Source: Candidatus Poribacteria bacterium
GTDB lineage: Bacteria > Poribacteria > WGA-4E > PCPOR2b
Length of the DNA: 64,000 bases
Assembly: GCA_022826645.1 (NCBI GenBank)
Contig: JAJDUM010000096.1
Location: 1-64,000 of the forward strand
Direction: 5' to 3'
The translations under genes were made by a program, and so were the position numbers. Of this stretch, positions 36,132 to 46,961 are shown piece by piece (within the stretch, counting starts at the first letter, position 1; each line of letters starts with the position of its first letter). Below the pieces are notes generated by a model. That model did not search any database, was not told where the DNA came from, and saw nothing but the letters and a program-made list of their open reading frames with translations.

Positions 36132-36377
36132 ACGGCGAAGGGGCTGTGGTCAGTATAAAATTGCGTGATTTTATGATTTTACCGGAAATTCGATTCTGGT
36201 TCAACATTTTTTTGTTTACTGATTCCTCGGTTTGTTCGTTTATTTGTTTGGACTTGACATCAAATTCGTTGAATGCTATCATCCAAATATTAGCTTCTTC
36301 GATGAACAGACACAAACCTTAGCACGTCCGCGAGCGAATGTCAGCGATGAGGCTGGTCAAATTCACTCGTACCCATT
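36014..36377. other. Intergenic region between recombinase and ruvX
   Basis: No gene supported; a 90-codon minus-strand frame here crosses the repeats and has no ribosome site or family. It holds the repeat and palindrome set (36003-36131) and the ruvX promoter (36254-36282). Confidence 0.5.
36254..36282 (+). promoter_or_regulatory. Promoter of ruvX-mltG
   Basis: Perfect TTGACA (36254-36259), 17 bp, TATCAT (36277-36282), about 95 bp before the ruvX start. Confidence 0.65.
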
Positions 36378-36824
36378 ATGTCAATAATCCTCGGCTTAGA
36401 CATCGGCGACGCCCGAACTGGTGTAGCCATCAGCGATGAACTTGGTATTGCTGCACATCCACTCTGCACAATTCATCGCAAAAGCAAAAAAGCGGTGTTA
36501 GCCAAGTTACAGGAATTGGTTGCCGCTCACAAAGTCGAACGGATTGTGGTTGGACTCCCGCTTCAACTCGACGGTGCTGAAGGGGCTCAAACACGAAAGG
36601 TAAAACGACTTGCAGAGAAACTCCAGCAGCAAGTCGATGTGCCAATCGTTTATTGGGACGAAAGTTATACTACTGTCGAAGCAGCGGAGATCTTGCGGGG
36701 AGCAAATAAACGGCGCAAGAAGCGCAAGCAACTTATCGATCAGGTTGCTGCAGTGCTGATTCTCGAGGGATATCTAGAGGAGTTACGCAATTCACGCGGA
36801 AATGGTCAAGTCGATCGCAACTAA
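36378..36824 (+). CDS. ruvX: Putative pre-16S rRNA nuclease / Holliday junction resolvase RuvX (YqgF)
   Basis: 148 aa, full length. LGLDIGDARTGVAISD opens the RNase H-like fold with the catalytic Asp; IVVGLPLQLDG and YWDESYTTVEA are the other family motifs. YqgF proteins process the 16S rRNA 5' end and may resolve junctions. The mltG gene begins 82 bp downstream, an arrangement seen in many bacteria. Confidence 0.92.
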   Translation: MSIILGLDIGDARTGVAISDELGIAAHPLCTIHRKSKKAVLAKLQELVAAHKVERIVVGLPLQLDGAEGAQTRKVKRLAEKLQQQVDVPIVYWDESYTTVEAAEILRGANKRRKKRKQLIDQVAAVLILEGYLEELRNSRGNGQVDRN

Positions 36825-36906
36825 AGTTCATTAACGGATTGCTGCCCACATGCACCAATCCATACACCGATGTTGTAACTACTTGACTTTCGTGGAAGTG
36901 ACTTCA

Positions 36907-37953
36907 ATGAAATTCCCAGATATTCGCAAAAACGCTTGGCGGTACATTGCCATTGCCCTCTTTTGTGTATCCATTCTGAGTAGTGTCGCAGTTTGTGTCA
37001 GTATATCTTACATGGTCCGTTATCTATCTCCCGTGGATTCAGGTGCGAAGGCTACACACTTGAAAATCGCTCCCGGTATGAGCTCTATGGCAATAGCTAA
37101 TCAACTTGCTGATAGTCACTTGATTCACAACCCATGGGCGTTCTTGGTTGCTACGTATCTTACCGGGTCAAATCACCGGCTGCAGGTAGGAAGTTATCGC
37201 CTCAGCGCGGCCATGAGTATGCCGCAGATTATAGATCATCTTAAAACTGGGAAGGTGATAACACATCAATTTGTAGTTCCCGAGGGTTTAACGGTTGCTC
37301 AGATTGCAAAGCTTTGGGAAAAGGCTGGATTTGGTCCGGCAGCAGCGTTTGATGAAGCTGTAAGGGATCCCAAGTGGCAGCTGAATTATGGAATTGACGC
37401 GGAAACACTTGAGGGGTACTTATTTCCCGACACATACCGATTTCCTGATGGAACAATACCAGACGTCGTTATTCAAATAATGCTTGATGAATCTGAACGA
37501 CGTTGGGCGGATGAGTTCTGTAGGGCAGCCGAGTCCCTTGAATTTTCCAGGCACGAGATAATTACACTCGCTTCCATTATTGAAACCGAGGCGAGAGTAG
37601 CTGAAGAGCGTCCTTTAATTTCAGCTGTTTTTCACAACCGGCTGCGTCGTGGTTGGAAGCTCCAAGCAGACCCCACGGCACTTTACGGACTGGGAAATCC
37701 TGATCGTCCACCGAGGGCAGCTGACTTAAGAACTGATACACCCTATAACACCTATATCTATACGGGGTTACCACCGGGACCAATCTGCAATCCGGGTGCG
37801 GCTTCAATTTCAGCGGCACTGCAGCCGGCTCCGGTTGACTACATGTATTTTGTTGCAATAGGTGAAGGCAAACATCACTTTTCAAAGACGCTGCGGGAAC
37901 ACCAAAATATGATTAACCGAATAAAACGGCGCCGCAGATCGATTGCCGATTAA
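36907..37953 (+). CDS. mltG: Endolytic murein transglycosylase MltG
   Basis: 348 aa from ATG 36907, chosen because GGAAGTG precedes it and the protein then starts with a short cytoplasmic tail and a membrane helix (about 12-35). LysM-like region, then the YceG domain with LEGYLFPDTYRFP, the catalytic Glu in ASIIETEA, and LQADPTALYG and YNTYIYTGLPPGPICNPG. It cuts nascent glycan strands and may set their length. Anchored in the inner membrane. Confidence 0.93.
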   Translation: MKFPDIRKNAWRYIAIALFCVSILSSVAVCVSISYMVRYLSPVDSGAKATHLKIAPGMSSMAIANQLADSHLIHNPWAFLVATYLTGSNHRLQVGSYRLSAAMSMPQIIDHLKTGKVITHQFVVPEGLTVAQIAKLWEKAGFGPAAAFDEAVRDPKWQLNYGIDAETLEGYLFPDTYRFPDGTIPDVVIQIMLDESERRWADEFCRAAESLEFSRHEIITLASIIETEARVAEERPLISAVFHNRLRRGWKLQADPTALYGLGNPDRPPRAADLRTDTPYNTYIYTGLPPGPICNPGAASISAALQPAPVDYMYFVAIGEGKHHFSKTLREHQNMINRIKRRRRSIAD

Positions 37954-38047
37954 CGAACAGGCAGTGTGAATCAATCTCGCTCAGAAGTAAGCAATTGCTC
38001 TAATTCACAATCATCCGTATTCAATCAAACGAGAGGGTAAAAACCTT

Positions 38048-39325
38048 TTGGCATCACAACAGACTATTCAAAACGAGGTTACTATCTCCGGGACCGGTCT
38101 AATGCTTGGCGAGCCCGTGAACCTTACATTTAAGCCAGCACCGGCCAACCACGGCATTGTGTTTCACCGGATAGACTTACCCGATGAACCAACAGTCGAA
38201 GTATGTCCTGATAACTATGCAGCAATCCTCCCTCGCTGCACCAGCCTCCGCGTGGGAAACGCGGACGTTAACAGCGTTGAACATCTGCTTTCCGCATTTG
38301 CGGGTCTAGGCATTGACAATCTGCGCGTCGATATTGACGCGCCAGAATGCCCGGCGCTCGATGGTAGTGCGCTACCATACGTGCAGATCCTTCAGCAGGC
38401 AGAGATAGTAGAACAGGACACGCCGCGTGTGCCGATTGAGTTGACAGATCCCCTCGCTGTATATGATGAGGATAAGCAGCTCATTCTACTTCCGGCGGAG
38501 TCCTTCCAAGTATCTTGTGTGTATGATCATCCGAAACTCCCTCCCCAAGTTGAGGCTCTTGAAATAGATCGAGATACTTATGTGAATGAAATTGCACCAG
38601 CGCGTAGTTTCTGTTTTTCGGATGAAATAGAATTGCTTCGAGGGCAAGGAATCGGTAAGGGGGCAAGTTACGATAATGTCCTTGTTATCGAGGATGATGG
38701 AAGCACCAGTCGGGAGCTACGGTACGCAAATGAGTTTGTCCGACATAAAATATTGGACCTGATTGGGGATCTCTATTTGATTGGTAAACTTCCCCAAACC
38801 CAGGTGGTCGCCTTAAAATCTGGACATACGCTCCATGCACAACTTATCCTATCAATGGCTCAGAAAGGGCTTTTGCACCAGCAGGAGCCTATTGAAATCT
38901 TGGATATTTTGGAAGTATTGCCGCATCGCTATCCGATGTGCATGCTAGATAGGATTGTCGAAGTAGAACCCGGCAAACGCGCAGTAGGGATCAAGAATCT
39001 TAGTTTCAATGAACCTTTTTTTCAGGGGCACTTTCCCGAACAACCGGTTATGCCTGGGGTTCTGCAGATGGAAGCCTTAGCGCAGCTTGGGGCATGGTTG
39101 CTGTTAAAAGAGCTGGGAGCTGAAGGGCAGGTTGGCTATTTTGTGTCGATTAAGGAAGCTAAATTTAGACGGCCAGTCGTCCCGGGCGATCAGTTGAAGC
39201 TGGAAATCGAAATTCTTCGCAGGCGCCGGACCTGGGCACGGCTTGGCGGGAAAGCCTATGTTGGAGATCAACTTGCAGCTGAAGGTGAACTTTCTATCGC
39301 GCTTGGAGAGGGTTCAAGTGGGTAA
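38048..39325 (+). CDS. lpxC-fabZ: Bifunctional LpxC-FabZ fusion: UDP-3-O-acyl-GlcNAc deacetylase / 3-hydroxyacyl-ACP dehydratase
   Basis: 425 aa. Residues 1-275 are LpxC: zinc ligands H79 (SVEHLLSA), H233 and D237 (HKILD), and catalytic H260 (SGHTLH). Residues about 283-425 are FabZ: catalytic H293 (LPHRYP), GHFPEQPVMPG, and E342 (MEALAQ). LpxC commits the cell to lipid A; FabZ serves fatty-acid elongation. Such fusions are known in Bacteroidetes-type groups. A TTG start is used, preceded by GAGAGGG; no ATG gives a complete LpxC. lpxA follows. Confidence 0.93.
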   Translation: MASQQTIQNEVTISGTGLMLGEPVNLTFKPAPANHGIVFHRIDLPDEPTVEVCPDNYAAILPRCTSLRVGNADVNSVEHLLSAFAGLGIDNLRVDIDAPECPALDGSALPYVQILQQAEIVEQDTPRVPIELTDPLAVYDEDKQLILLPAESFQVSCVYDHPKLPPQVEALEIDRDTYVNEIAPARSFCFSDEIELLRGQGIGKGASYDNVLVIEDDGSTSRELRYANEFVRHKILDLIGDLYLIGKLPQTQVVALKSGHTLHAQLILSMAQKGLLHQQEPIEILDILEVLPHRYPMCMLDRIVEVEPGKRAVGIKNLSFNEPFFQGHFPEQPVMPGVLQMEALAQLGAWLLLKELGAEGQVGYFVSIKEAKFRRPVVPGDQLKLEIEILRRRRTWARLGGKAYVGDQLAAEGELSIALGEGSSG

Positions 39326-39349
39326 GATGCCAACTGCGATTCATCCAGA

Positions 39350-39367
39350 CACACCAGTGATGGTGTG
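39350..39367. repeat. Hairpin between lpxC-fabZ and lpxA
   Basis: CACACCA-GTGA-TGGTGTG, a perfect 7-bp stem with a 4-nt loop and no T-run. It may stabilise or attenuate the transcript but is not a standard terminator. Confidence 0.4.
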
Positions 39368-39425
39368 GTGCACATACAGTCCTTATGCTGTTTATAAAAC
39401 CGATCACTAAAATGGGAGAGCTGCG

Positions 39426-40217
39426 GTGACAATGATTCATGACGCTGCTATTATTCATCCGAAAGCCGAGTTAGACGAGAACGTGGAAGTCGGGCCATTC
39501 TCGATTATCAGCGAAGACGTGCGGATCGGCCGTGGAACCGTGATTGGACCGCATGTGCAGGTCGACCGGTGGACGACCATCGGTGAGGAATGCCAAATCT
39601 TTTTCGGTTCTACAATTGGTAATCCATCAAAAGATCTTAAGTATGGGGGTTGGCGAAGCTATACGAAGATTGGTGATCGCAACGTGCTCCGTGAGTATGT
39701 GTCAATTTCGAGAGCGACGGCGGAGGATGCGGCCACAATCGTTGGCGATGACAATCTGCTGATGAACTGGGTCAATATTGCCCACGACACTGTTGTTGGC
39801 AGTCGTACCATAATGGCGAACTTTGCAACCATAGCTGGGCATGTTCTTATTGAGGATGATGCACGGATTGGCGCACACGCCGCGATTCATCAGTTCGTGC
39901 GCGTTGGAAAAATGGCAATGGTTGGAGCGTGCTCAAAATTTGTGCAAGATATACCGCCGTTCACTGTGTCTGATGGTCACCCCGCTCGTGTGCGGAGTCT
40001 AAATATCGTTGGGCTCGGCACCTCACAAGTGCACCCAATGGCATCACTGTCGCCCGAAACTATTAGCCGTTTGAAGCGTGCCTACCGCACGCTATTCCGA
40101 AGTAAAGTAAATCTGACCGAGGCGATTGCCCAAGTAAGAGACGAGGGTGAAACTGACGATGAGGTAGAATATCTCTTGAACTTTATTGAGAGCTCTACTC
40201 GTGGCATCGGTGTTTAA
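39426..40217 (+). CDS. lpxA: UDP-N-acetylglucosamine O-acyltransferase LpxA
   Basis: 263 aa left-handed beta-helix with hexapeptide repeats, first enzyme of lipid A synthesis. The catalytic His lies in NVNIAHDTVVG-like context (WVNIAHDTVV), and AGHVLIEDDARIGAHAAIHQFVRVG is the family centre. The helical C-terminal part follows. A GTG at 39426 lies 5 nt after GGGAGAG; an ATG at 39432 is an alternative. Sits between lpxC-fabZ and lpxI, forming a lipid A block. Confidence 0.93.
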   Translation: MTMIHDAAIIHPKAELDENVEVGPFSIISEDVRIGRGTVIGPHVQVDRWTTIGEECQIFFGSTIGNPSKDLKYGGWRSYTKIGDRNVLREYVSISRATAEDAATIVGDDNLLMNWVNIAHDTVVGSRTIMANFATIAGHVLIEDDARIGAHAAIHQFVRVGKMAMVGACSKFVQDIPPFTVSDGHPARVRSLNIVGLGTSQVHPMASLSPETISRLKRAYRTLFRSKVNLTEAIAQVRDEGETDDEVEYLLNFIESSTRGIGV

Positions 40218-40244
40218 TCAAGAAATGGGTACAAGAGGACAGCA

Positions 40245-41048
40245 GTGGAAAAGCTTGGAATCATTGCTGGAGCTGGTGATCTGCCAATATTGCTTGCTCA
40301 AGCGGCAGTAGAACAGAACCGCGCGCCAATTGTCATTCAGATCACCCAACCCATATCAAAGCAACTCGAAAATGTTGCTTCGGAAGTATATTCATTTGGT
40401 ATTGGACAGGTGCAGAAGATAACAAAAACGCTCCATGATTCAGGAGTGCGGGAGCTTGTAATCATAGGTAAAATTGAGACAAGTATCCTCTTCCGCCCCT
40501 TTCTGGTAGACCCTACGGCTGTGGCGATTCTCGCCCGAAACCGCAACAAGGGGACACGCGCGGTTGTTGGTGCCGTCATCGACCACTTTCAATCCCAAGG
40601 AATTACTGTGGTTGAACAGCAAACATTTTTGAGTGACCTGATACCGCAAGAAGGTGTATTGACAAAAAGGCAACCGACGAAATCTCAGTGGGTGGATGTA
40701 AAATACGGGATGCAGGTAGCACGTCGTATAGCCGATTTGGGGATTGGACAGACGGTTGTTGTGAAAAATATGACAGCGGTTGCGATTGAAGCCCTTGAGG
40801 GAACTGATGAAGCTATAAAACGGGGCGGTACGCTTGGTGGGAAAGGTGTTGTCGTTGCGAAAGCTGCAGCGACAGATCACGATTTTCGGGTTGATGTGCC
40901 AACGGTTGGGGAGCGGACAGTACAAACGCTACATACAGTCAGTGGAGGTGTGCTGGCTGTTGAGGCGGGGCGCACGTTTGTTATGAATCAACCTGCGCTG
41001 TGCGAACAGGCAGATCGATGGAAAATTCCCATCGTTGCTTTGTCTTAA
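40245..41048 (+). CDS. lpxI: UDP-2,3-diacylglucosamine diphosphatase LpxI
   Basis: 267 aa of the LpxI (DUF1009) family: LGIIAGAGDLPILLAQAA at the start and a C-terminal LpxI domain with EGTDEAIKRGG and DFRVDVPTVG. It hydrolyses UDP-2,3-diacylglucosamine to lipid X, replacing LpxH. GTG start, 28 bp after lpxA. A strong terminator follows at 41117-41153. Confidence 0.9.
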   Translation: MEKLGIIAGAGDLPILLAQAAVEQNRAPIVIQITQPISKQLENVASEVYSFGIGQVQKITKTLHDSGVRELVIIGKIETSILFRPFLVDPTAVAILARNRNKGTRAVVGAVIDHFQSQGITVVEQQTFLSDLIPQEGVLTKRQPTKSQWVDVKYGMQVARRIADLGIGQTVVVKNMTAVAIEALEGTDEAIKRGGTLGGKGVVVAKAAATDHDFRVDVPTVGERTVQTLHTVSGGVLAVEAGRTFVMNQPALCEQADRWKIPIVALS

Positions 41049-41116
41049 TTGGTCAGGAATGATTTCCGCTACAGAACTGATACTGTCTTCACCGGATACA
41101 GGTGAAATGATCATTT

Positions 41117-41153
41117 GCCCGCGGCAGATTTACTGTTAGTCGCGGGCTTTTTT
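41117..41153 (+). terminator. Rho-independent terminator of the lipid A operon
   Basis: GCCCGCG (41117-41123), a 17-nt loop, CGCGGGC (41141-41147), then six T residues. It ends the plus-strand block just before the convergent DUF711-like gene. Confidence 0.8.
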
Positions 41154-41157
41154 AGTG

Positions 41158-42288
41158 TCACAGTTTCATCACTGCGGTATTGGTCAGGTAGGGTGAATTG
41201 AAACGGGTTAATTCGCCTGGTTGCAAACCGGGTACAGGAAACAGACGGACCGAAAGGGGTTTACGCCATCGGATTGACAGAGAAGCCACATCAGTAAGGA
41301 TCTCATAGATCTTATCAATGGGGGTGTTACCGGGAATAGGAATTGTGTCGAGACCTGTTCCACAGATAGAGGCGTAGAGAAGCAGGCTATCTAGATTAAT
41401 GCACCCTTCACGATTACGATTCCCCAACACCTCGTCCTCAAGTACCGGGAACATTAGGCCTGAGTAGCCGCATCGTGGTAAGTCCAGTGAATCGAGGGCC
41501 CGCGTGATAGCTCCGACGGCAGTAAGAGTGCCCCTTTCGCCAAATGTCCCGGATAGTTGATTCTCTATTGCGCTGGCGATGCTGTCAGATCCCATCGGTG
41601 CAGGCGAGACATCTATCCCTACAAATCGAATCCCGGCTTCCTTCGCAATTCCTTGGGCGAGTGTTACGATTCGATGCCCCTCGTGTTCCATGAGAGCTTT
41701 TAATCGTACCGATGCAACCTCTATATCTGGCGCCTCAGTAAATGCCTCGTGAACAAGATCTGCTGCCTGCCAGCCGATTCCGAGGTTGAATCCCTCATCC
41801 TGCCAGTAGCCAGCGGGGAAAAAAGGGGTGTTCGGCGGGCAATTCATCGTTGCAGCAAAACGTAGGTTACCGAGACCGCCCTCGGTCTGCTGGGCGATCT
41901 GCTGTATAGCAGTAGCTGTCTTTACAGCAGCCTCCCGTCCAATCTGCCCGTCAGGCGTGGTCAGTGTAGCGGACGCAAAGAGGGTTTGGCTTTGCGAGAT
42001 TATGTCTGGAACAAGGGTGAGGTGGTTCAACGCCTGTGGGCGATGGGGAAAAATTGTGCCTAAGCTAAAAAACTCGCATCCCAATGCAATGATACGACCA
42101 TCCAGTTCAAGTGCTCTATCTACGTTCGGAATCTGCTCCCACGCTTGGCTGATAATCCTCGTGGTCTGGACCTCGTATCCATTCGCTTCAAAATGGCTCT
42201 GACACCTACAACTAAAATCTACGGCGAATCCCAACTGTTCACGCGAAAAAGCATCAGGGATTCCGACGGTCACAGTTCGAATCTTCAT
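41158..42288 (-). CDS. DUF711 / UPF0210-like family protein
   Basis: 376 aa. It resembles the DUF711 family (a PFL-like fold of unknown function), from the opening KIRTVTVGIP, the GIDVSPAPMGSDS segment, and TIPIPGNTPIDKI near the C-terminus. The assignment is by memory of motifs and moderate. Its ATG overlaps the stop of accA by 4 bp (ATGA), so translation is coupled to the fatty-acid gene. No reaction known. Confidence 0.7.
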   Translation of the reverse strand: MKIRTVTVGIPDAFSREQLGFAVDFSCRCQSHFEANGYEVQTTRIISQAWEQIPNVDRALELDGRIIALGCEFFSLGTIFPHRPQALNHLTLVPDIISQSQTLFASATLTTPDGQIGREAAVKTATAIQQIAQQTEGGLGNLRFAATMNCPPNTPFFPAGYWQDEGFNLGIGWQAADLVHEAFTEAPDIEVASVRLKALMEHEGHRIVTLAQGIAKEAGIRFVGIDVSPAPMGSDSIASAIENQLSGTFGERGTLTAVGAITRALDSLDLPRCGYSGLMFPVLEDEVLGNRNREGCINLDSLLLYASICGTGLDTIPIPGNTPIDKIYEILTDVASLSIRWRKPLSVRLFPVPGLQPGELTRFNSPYLTNTAVMKL

Positions 42289-43247
42289 GACTCACCGTAA
42301 ACGCCAATCCTCCGGTAGCGTTCCAATCGTTGAGCGACCAAGACTGTGGGATCCATCTCCATGAGTTCTTTCAGGTGCTTTCGGATTGTCGTTTTAACCC
42401 GCCTGGCAGCGAGTGGGATATCGCGGTGAGCTCCACCGAGTGGTTCGCGGATGACCTCATCAATTACCTCAAATTTCAACAGATCCTCCGCCGTTGGTTT
42501 ATAGCCTTCTGTTGCTTCCGACGCACGTTCACCTTCATCTTTCCATACGATACTACTGCACACCTCCGGGGCAGCGACGCAGTAGATGGCGTACTCCATC
42601 ATAAGGACGCGGTCCCCAATGGCGATCGCCAGTGCCCCGCCACTTCCACCTTCCCCAAGCACAATCACTATAATAGGAACGCGCAGCGTAGACATTTGAG
42701 CAAGATTTTCAGCTATCGCTATGGATTGTCCTCGTTCCTCCGATTCTGCATCGTAGTGTGCACCGCGGGTGTCAACAAAACAGATCAGCGGACGATTAAA
42801 CTTTTCCGCGAGACACATCAGCCGTCGAGCTTTACGGTATCCCTCGGGTCGGGTATATCCAAAGTTCATCTCTTGGCGTTCTTTGATGTTTGTACCTTTC
42901 TGTTGAGCAAGGTAAACAATCGGCTCTCCGTCAAACCAAGCGAGTCCACCGATCAAAGCCCGGTCATCTGCGTACAGCTTGTCACCACGCAATTCAATTG
43001 CATCCTCAAGCATCGCGTCAATGTATACAGGTGCTTGTGGTCTCTCTGCATGACGTGACAACCATACCTTATCCCAGCGTGTAACCTTTCGAAATGCCTG
43101 CCTTGTGAGATCTTTCGTATTCTCATCAAGTGCATCAAGAGCCTTTGTGAGATCCAGCTCAGGATTGACTTCAGCAAAAGCCTTCAGCTGGGCAGCATAT
43201 TGATTTAGTTCAAGTAGCGGTTGTTCAAAATCGAGGAGACTTCTCAT
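42285..43247 (-). CDS. accA: Acetyl-CoA carboxylase carboxyltransferase subunit alpha
   Basis: 320 aa, full length. DFEQPLLEL at the start, GGLAWFDGEPIVYLAQQKG, NFGYTRPEGYRKA, FVDTRGAHYDAESEERGQS and GEGGSGGALAIAIGDRVLMME are family motifs. With AccD it transfers the carboxyl group from biotin to acetyl-CoA. accD is not in the window. ftsY lies 77 bp upstream on the same strand. Confidence 0.95.
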   Translation of the reverse strand: MRSLLDFEQPLLELNQYAAQLKAFAEVNPELDLTKALDALDENTKDLTRQAFRKVTRWDKVWLSRHAERPQAPVYIDAMLEDAIELRGDKLYADDRALIGGLAWFDGEPIVYLAQQKGTNIKERQEMNFGYTRPEGYRKARRLMCLAEKFNRPLICFVDTRGAHYDAESEERGQSIAIAENLAQMSTLRVPIIVIVLGEGGSGGALAIAIGDRVLMMEYAIYCVAAPEVCSSIVWKDEGERASEATEGYKPTAEDLLKFEVIDEVIREPLGGAHRDIPLAARRVKTTIRKHLKELMEMDPTVLVAQRLERYRRIGVYGES

Positions 43248-43324
43248 GATTCAGATATCTCTCCCACTCGGTCGATAAAACCTGTTTTACTGGTTCAAAG
43301 GATGTCCTTATTCTTAAGCCCCGT

Positions 43325-44368
43325 TCAGTTATCAGAGGCTTGCTCTCGTTCAAACAATACCTCAACGAAATCATGTCCGACAAAGTCACGGAGATCGTCT
43401 AATTTTTCACCGATTCCAATTAATCTAACTGGTGCGCCAATCTCCTGTTTCACGGCGATAACAATTCCACCCTTCGCCGTGCCGTCCAGTTTCGTTACCG
43501 CGACACCGGTGATAGGCACGGCTTCGTTAAAAACCTTTGCCTGCATAATCGCATTTTGCCCTGCTGTGCCGTCGAGTACGAGCAGCACCTCATGTGGTGC
43601 CTCAGAACTCGCCCTGCTCATTACTCTACCGATTTTCGACAACTCGTCCATCAACGGTTTTTTTGTGTGAAGCCTGCCAGCAGTGTCAACGATGAGCAGA
43701 TCCGCTTGACGAGACTTTGCAGCCTCCATGGCATCAAATACAACGGATGCCGGATCTGCACCTTCACTCCCGCGGATTAGCTCCACACCGGCACGGTCAC
43801 ACCATATAGCCAGCTGATCCGCTGCCGCTGCTCGGAAGGTATCGCCGGCAGCAACGAGGACACGCTTACCCTCAGACCTGAATCGATGTGCAAGCTTACC
43901 GATAGTTGTTGTTTTACCGGCACCATTGATGCCAAGCACTAAAATCGTATATAGTTGTCCTTCAGGCACGCTGAGGCGAGCATCCTCTCCAAGCACAGTT
44001 AATATTTCTTGCTTGAGGATATCCGCCAATTCGGACGCATCATTGAGTCCACGTTCCCTGACCACTTCGCGCACATTGTCCATTAACTCTAAGGTAGTGT
44101 TGACGCCAACGTCTGCCTGTATCAAGATCTCCTCAATCTCTTCCAGCAATTCTTCATCAATCGTCCTTCCGACGCGCAGTAATCCTGAGATTTGGCCAAG
44201 GATGCTATTTCGGGTCTTGGACAAGCCTGCTTTGAGTCGAGCGAACCAAGTGCCTTCTTGGTTAGATGTTTCTTCTGGTTCCGGCGACTCCACTGTCGGT
44301 CCGTCGACCTCAATCTCTTGTTCTTCCTGTAAATTATCTGTTTTCCGATTGAATAAATTTCTTAACAT
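43325..44368 (-). CDS. ftsY: Signal recognition particle receptor FtsY
   Basis: 347 aa. Acidic N-terminal A domain (about 10-45), N domain, then the GTPase with GINGAGKTTTIGKLA, DTAGRLHTKK and VTKLDGTAKGG, and a C-terminal IGIGEKLDDLRDF. It docks SRP-ribosome complexes at the inner membrane. Probably the first gene of ftsY-accA-DUF711. Confidence 0.95.
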   Translation of the reverse strand: MLRNLFNRKTDNLQEEQEIEVDGPTVESPEPEETSNQEGTWFARLKAGLSKTRNSILGQISGLLRVGRTIDEELLEEIEEILIQADVGVNTTLELMDNVREVVRERGLNDASELADILKQEILTVLGEDARLSVPEGQLYTILVLGINGAGKTTTIGKLAHRFRSEGKRVLVAAGDTFRAAAADQLAIWCDRAGVELIRGSEGADPASVVFDAMEAAKSRQADLLIVDTAGRLHTKKPLMDELSKIGRVMSRASSEAPHEVLLVLDGTAGQNAIMQAKVFNEAVPITGVAVTKLDGTAKGGIVIAVKQEIGAPVRLIGIGEKLDDLRDFVGHDFVEVLFEREQASDN

Positions 44369-44476
44369 CTGTTTTTCGTTTATCAGTAAAATCCTACCAC
44401 TTTTGAAAATATTTTACCACCTGCTTTTACATGCAAGCGGTCATAGCTCGTTCAACTTTAAGGAGCGAATCGAGGT

Positions 44477-44510
44477 GCAGTGGGAGCGTGGGAATGCCAC
44501 GCCCCACTGC
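44477..44510. repeat. Strong REP-like hairpin downstream of katG
   Basis: GCAGTGGG-a-GCGTGG, a GAATG loop, CCACGC-CCCACTGC: a 14-bp stem with one bulged A. There is no T-run. It lies 17 bp past the katG stop (minus strand) and upstream of ftsY. It could protect the katG 3' end or be a copy of a dispersed palindromic repeat. Confidence 0.6.
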
Positions 44511-44526
44511 GCGTGATGTGCTGCGT

Positions 44527-46712
<2,186 letters not shown>

Positions 46713-46901
46713 ATTTCCTCCAATAAAGATCTGCATATTTTCGATGTGTTCTGGGACGCACTTTTCCCTATAAACATATAAAATCCCAGATGACCTTTTG
46801 CTCTACTCCGTAGACGGGTTCTGAGTATTATGAGAAGGGATACTTACGTCTCAATCTTACGATATATTATACAACAAGAATCCCAAGAACGGAACAAAAA
46901 T

Positions 46902-46930
46902 TTGACTTCCCCCTGTCCACGTCATATAAT
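46902..46930 (+). promoter_or_regulatory. Promoter of rhaB
   Basis: TTGACT (46902-46907), 17 bp, perfect TATAAT (46925-46930). Transcription would begin near 46937, about 25 nt before the start codon. Confidence 0.7.
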
Positions 46931-46961
46931 ACCGATTTTGAACTGAACTCATCATTGTCTC

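Noticed and set aside
36043-36315. 90-codon minus-strand frame between recombinase and ruvX
   Set aside because: Crosses the repeat and palindrome set and the ruvX promoter, with no ribosome site.
42330-43058. 242-codon plus-strand frame opposite accA
   Set aside because: Antisense shadow; composition rich in Cys, Phe and His, no family.
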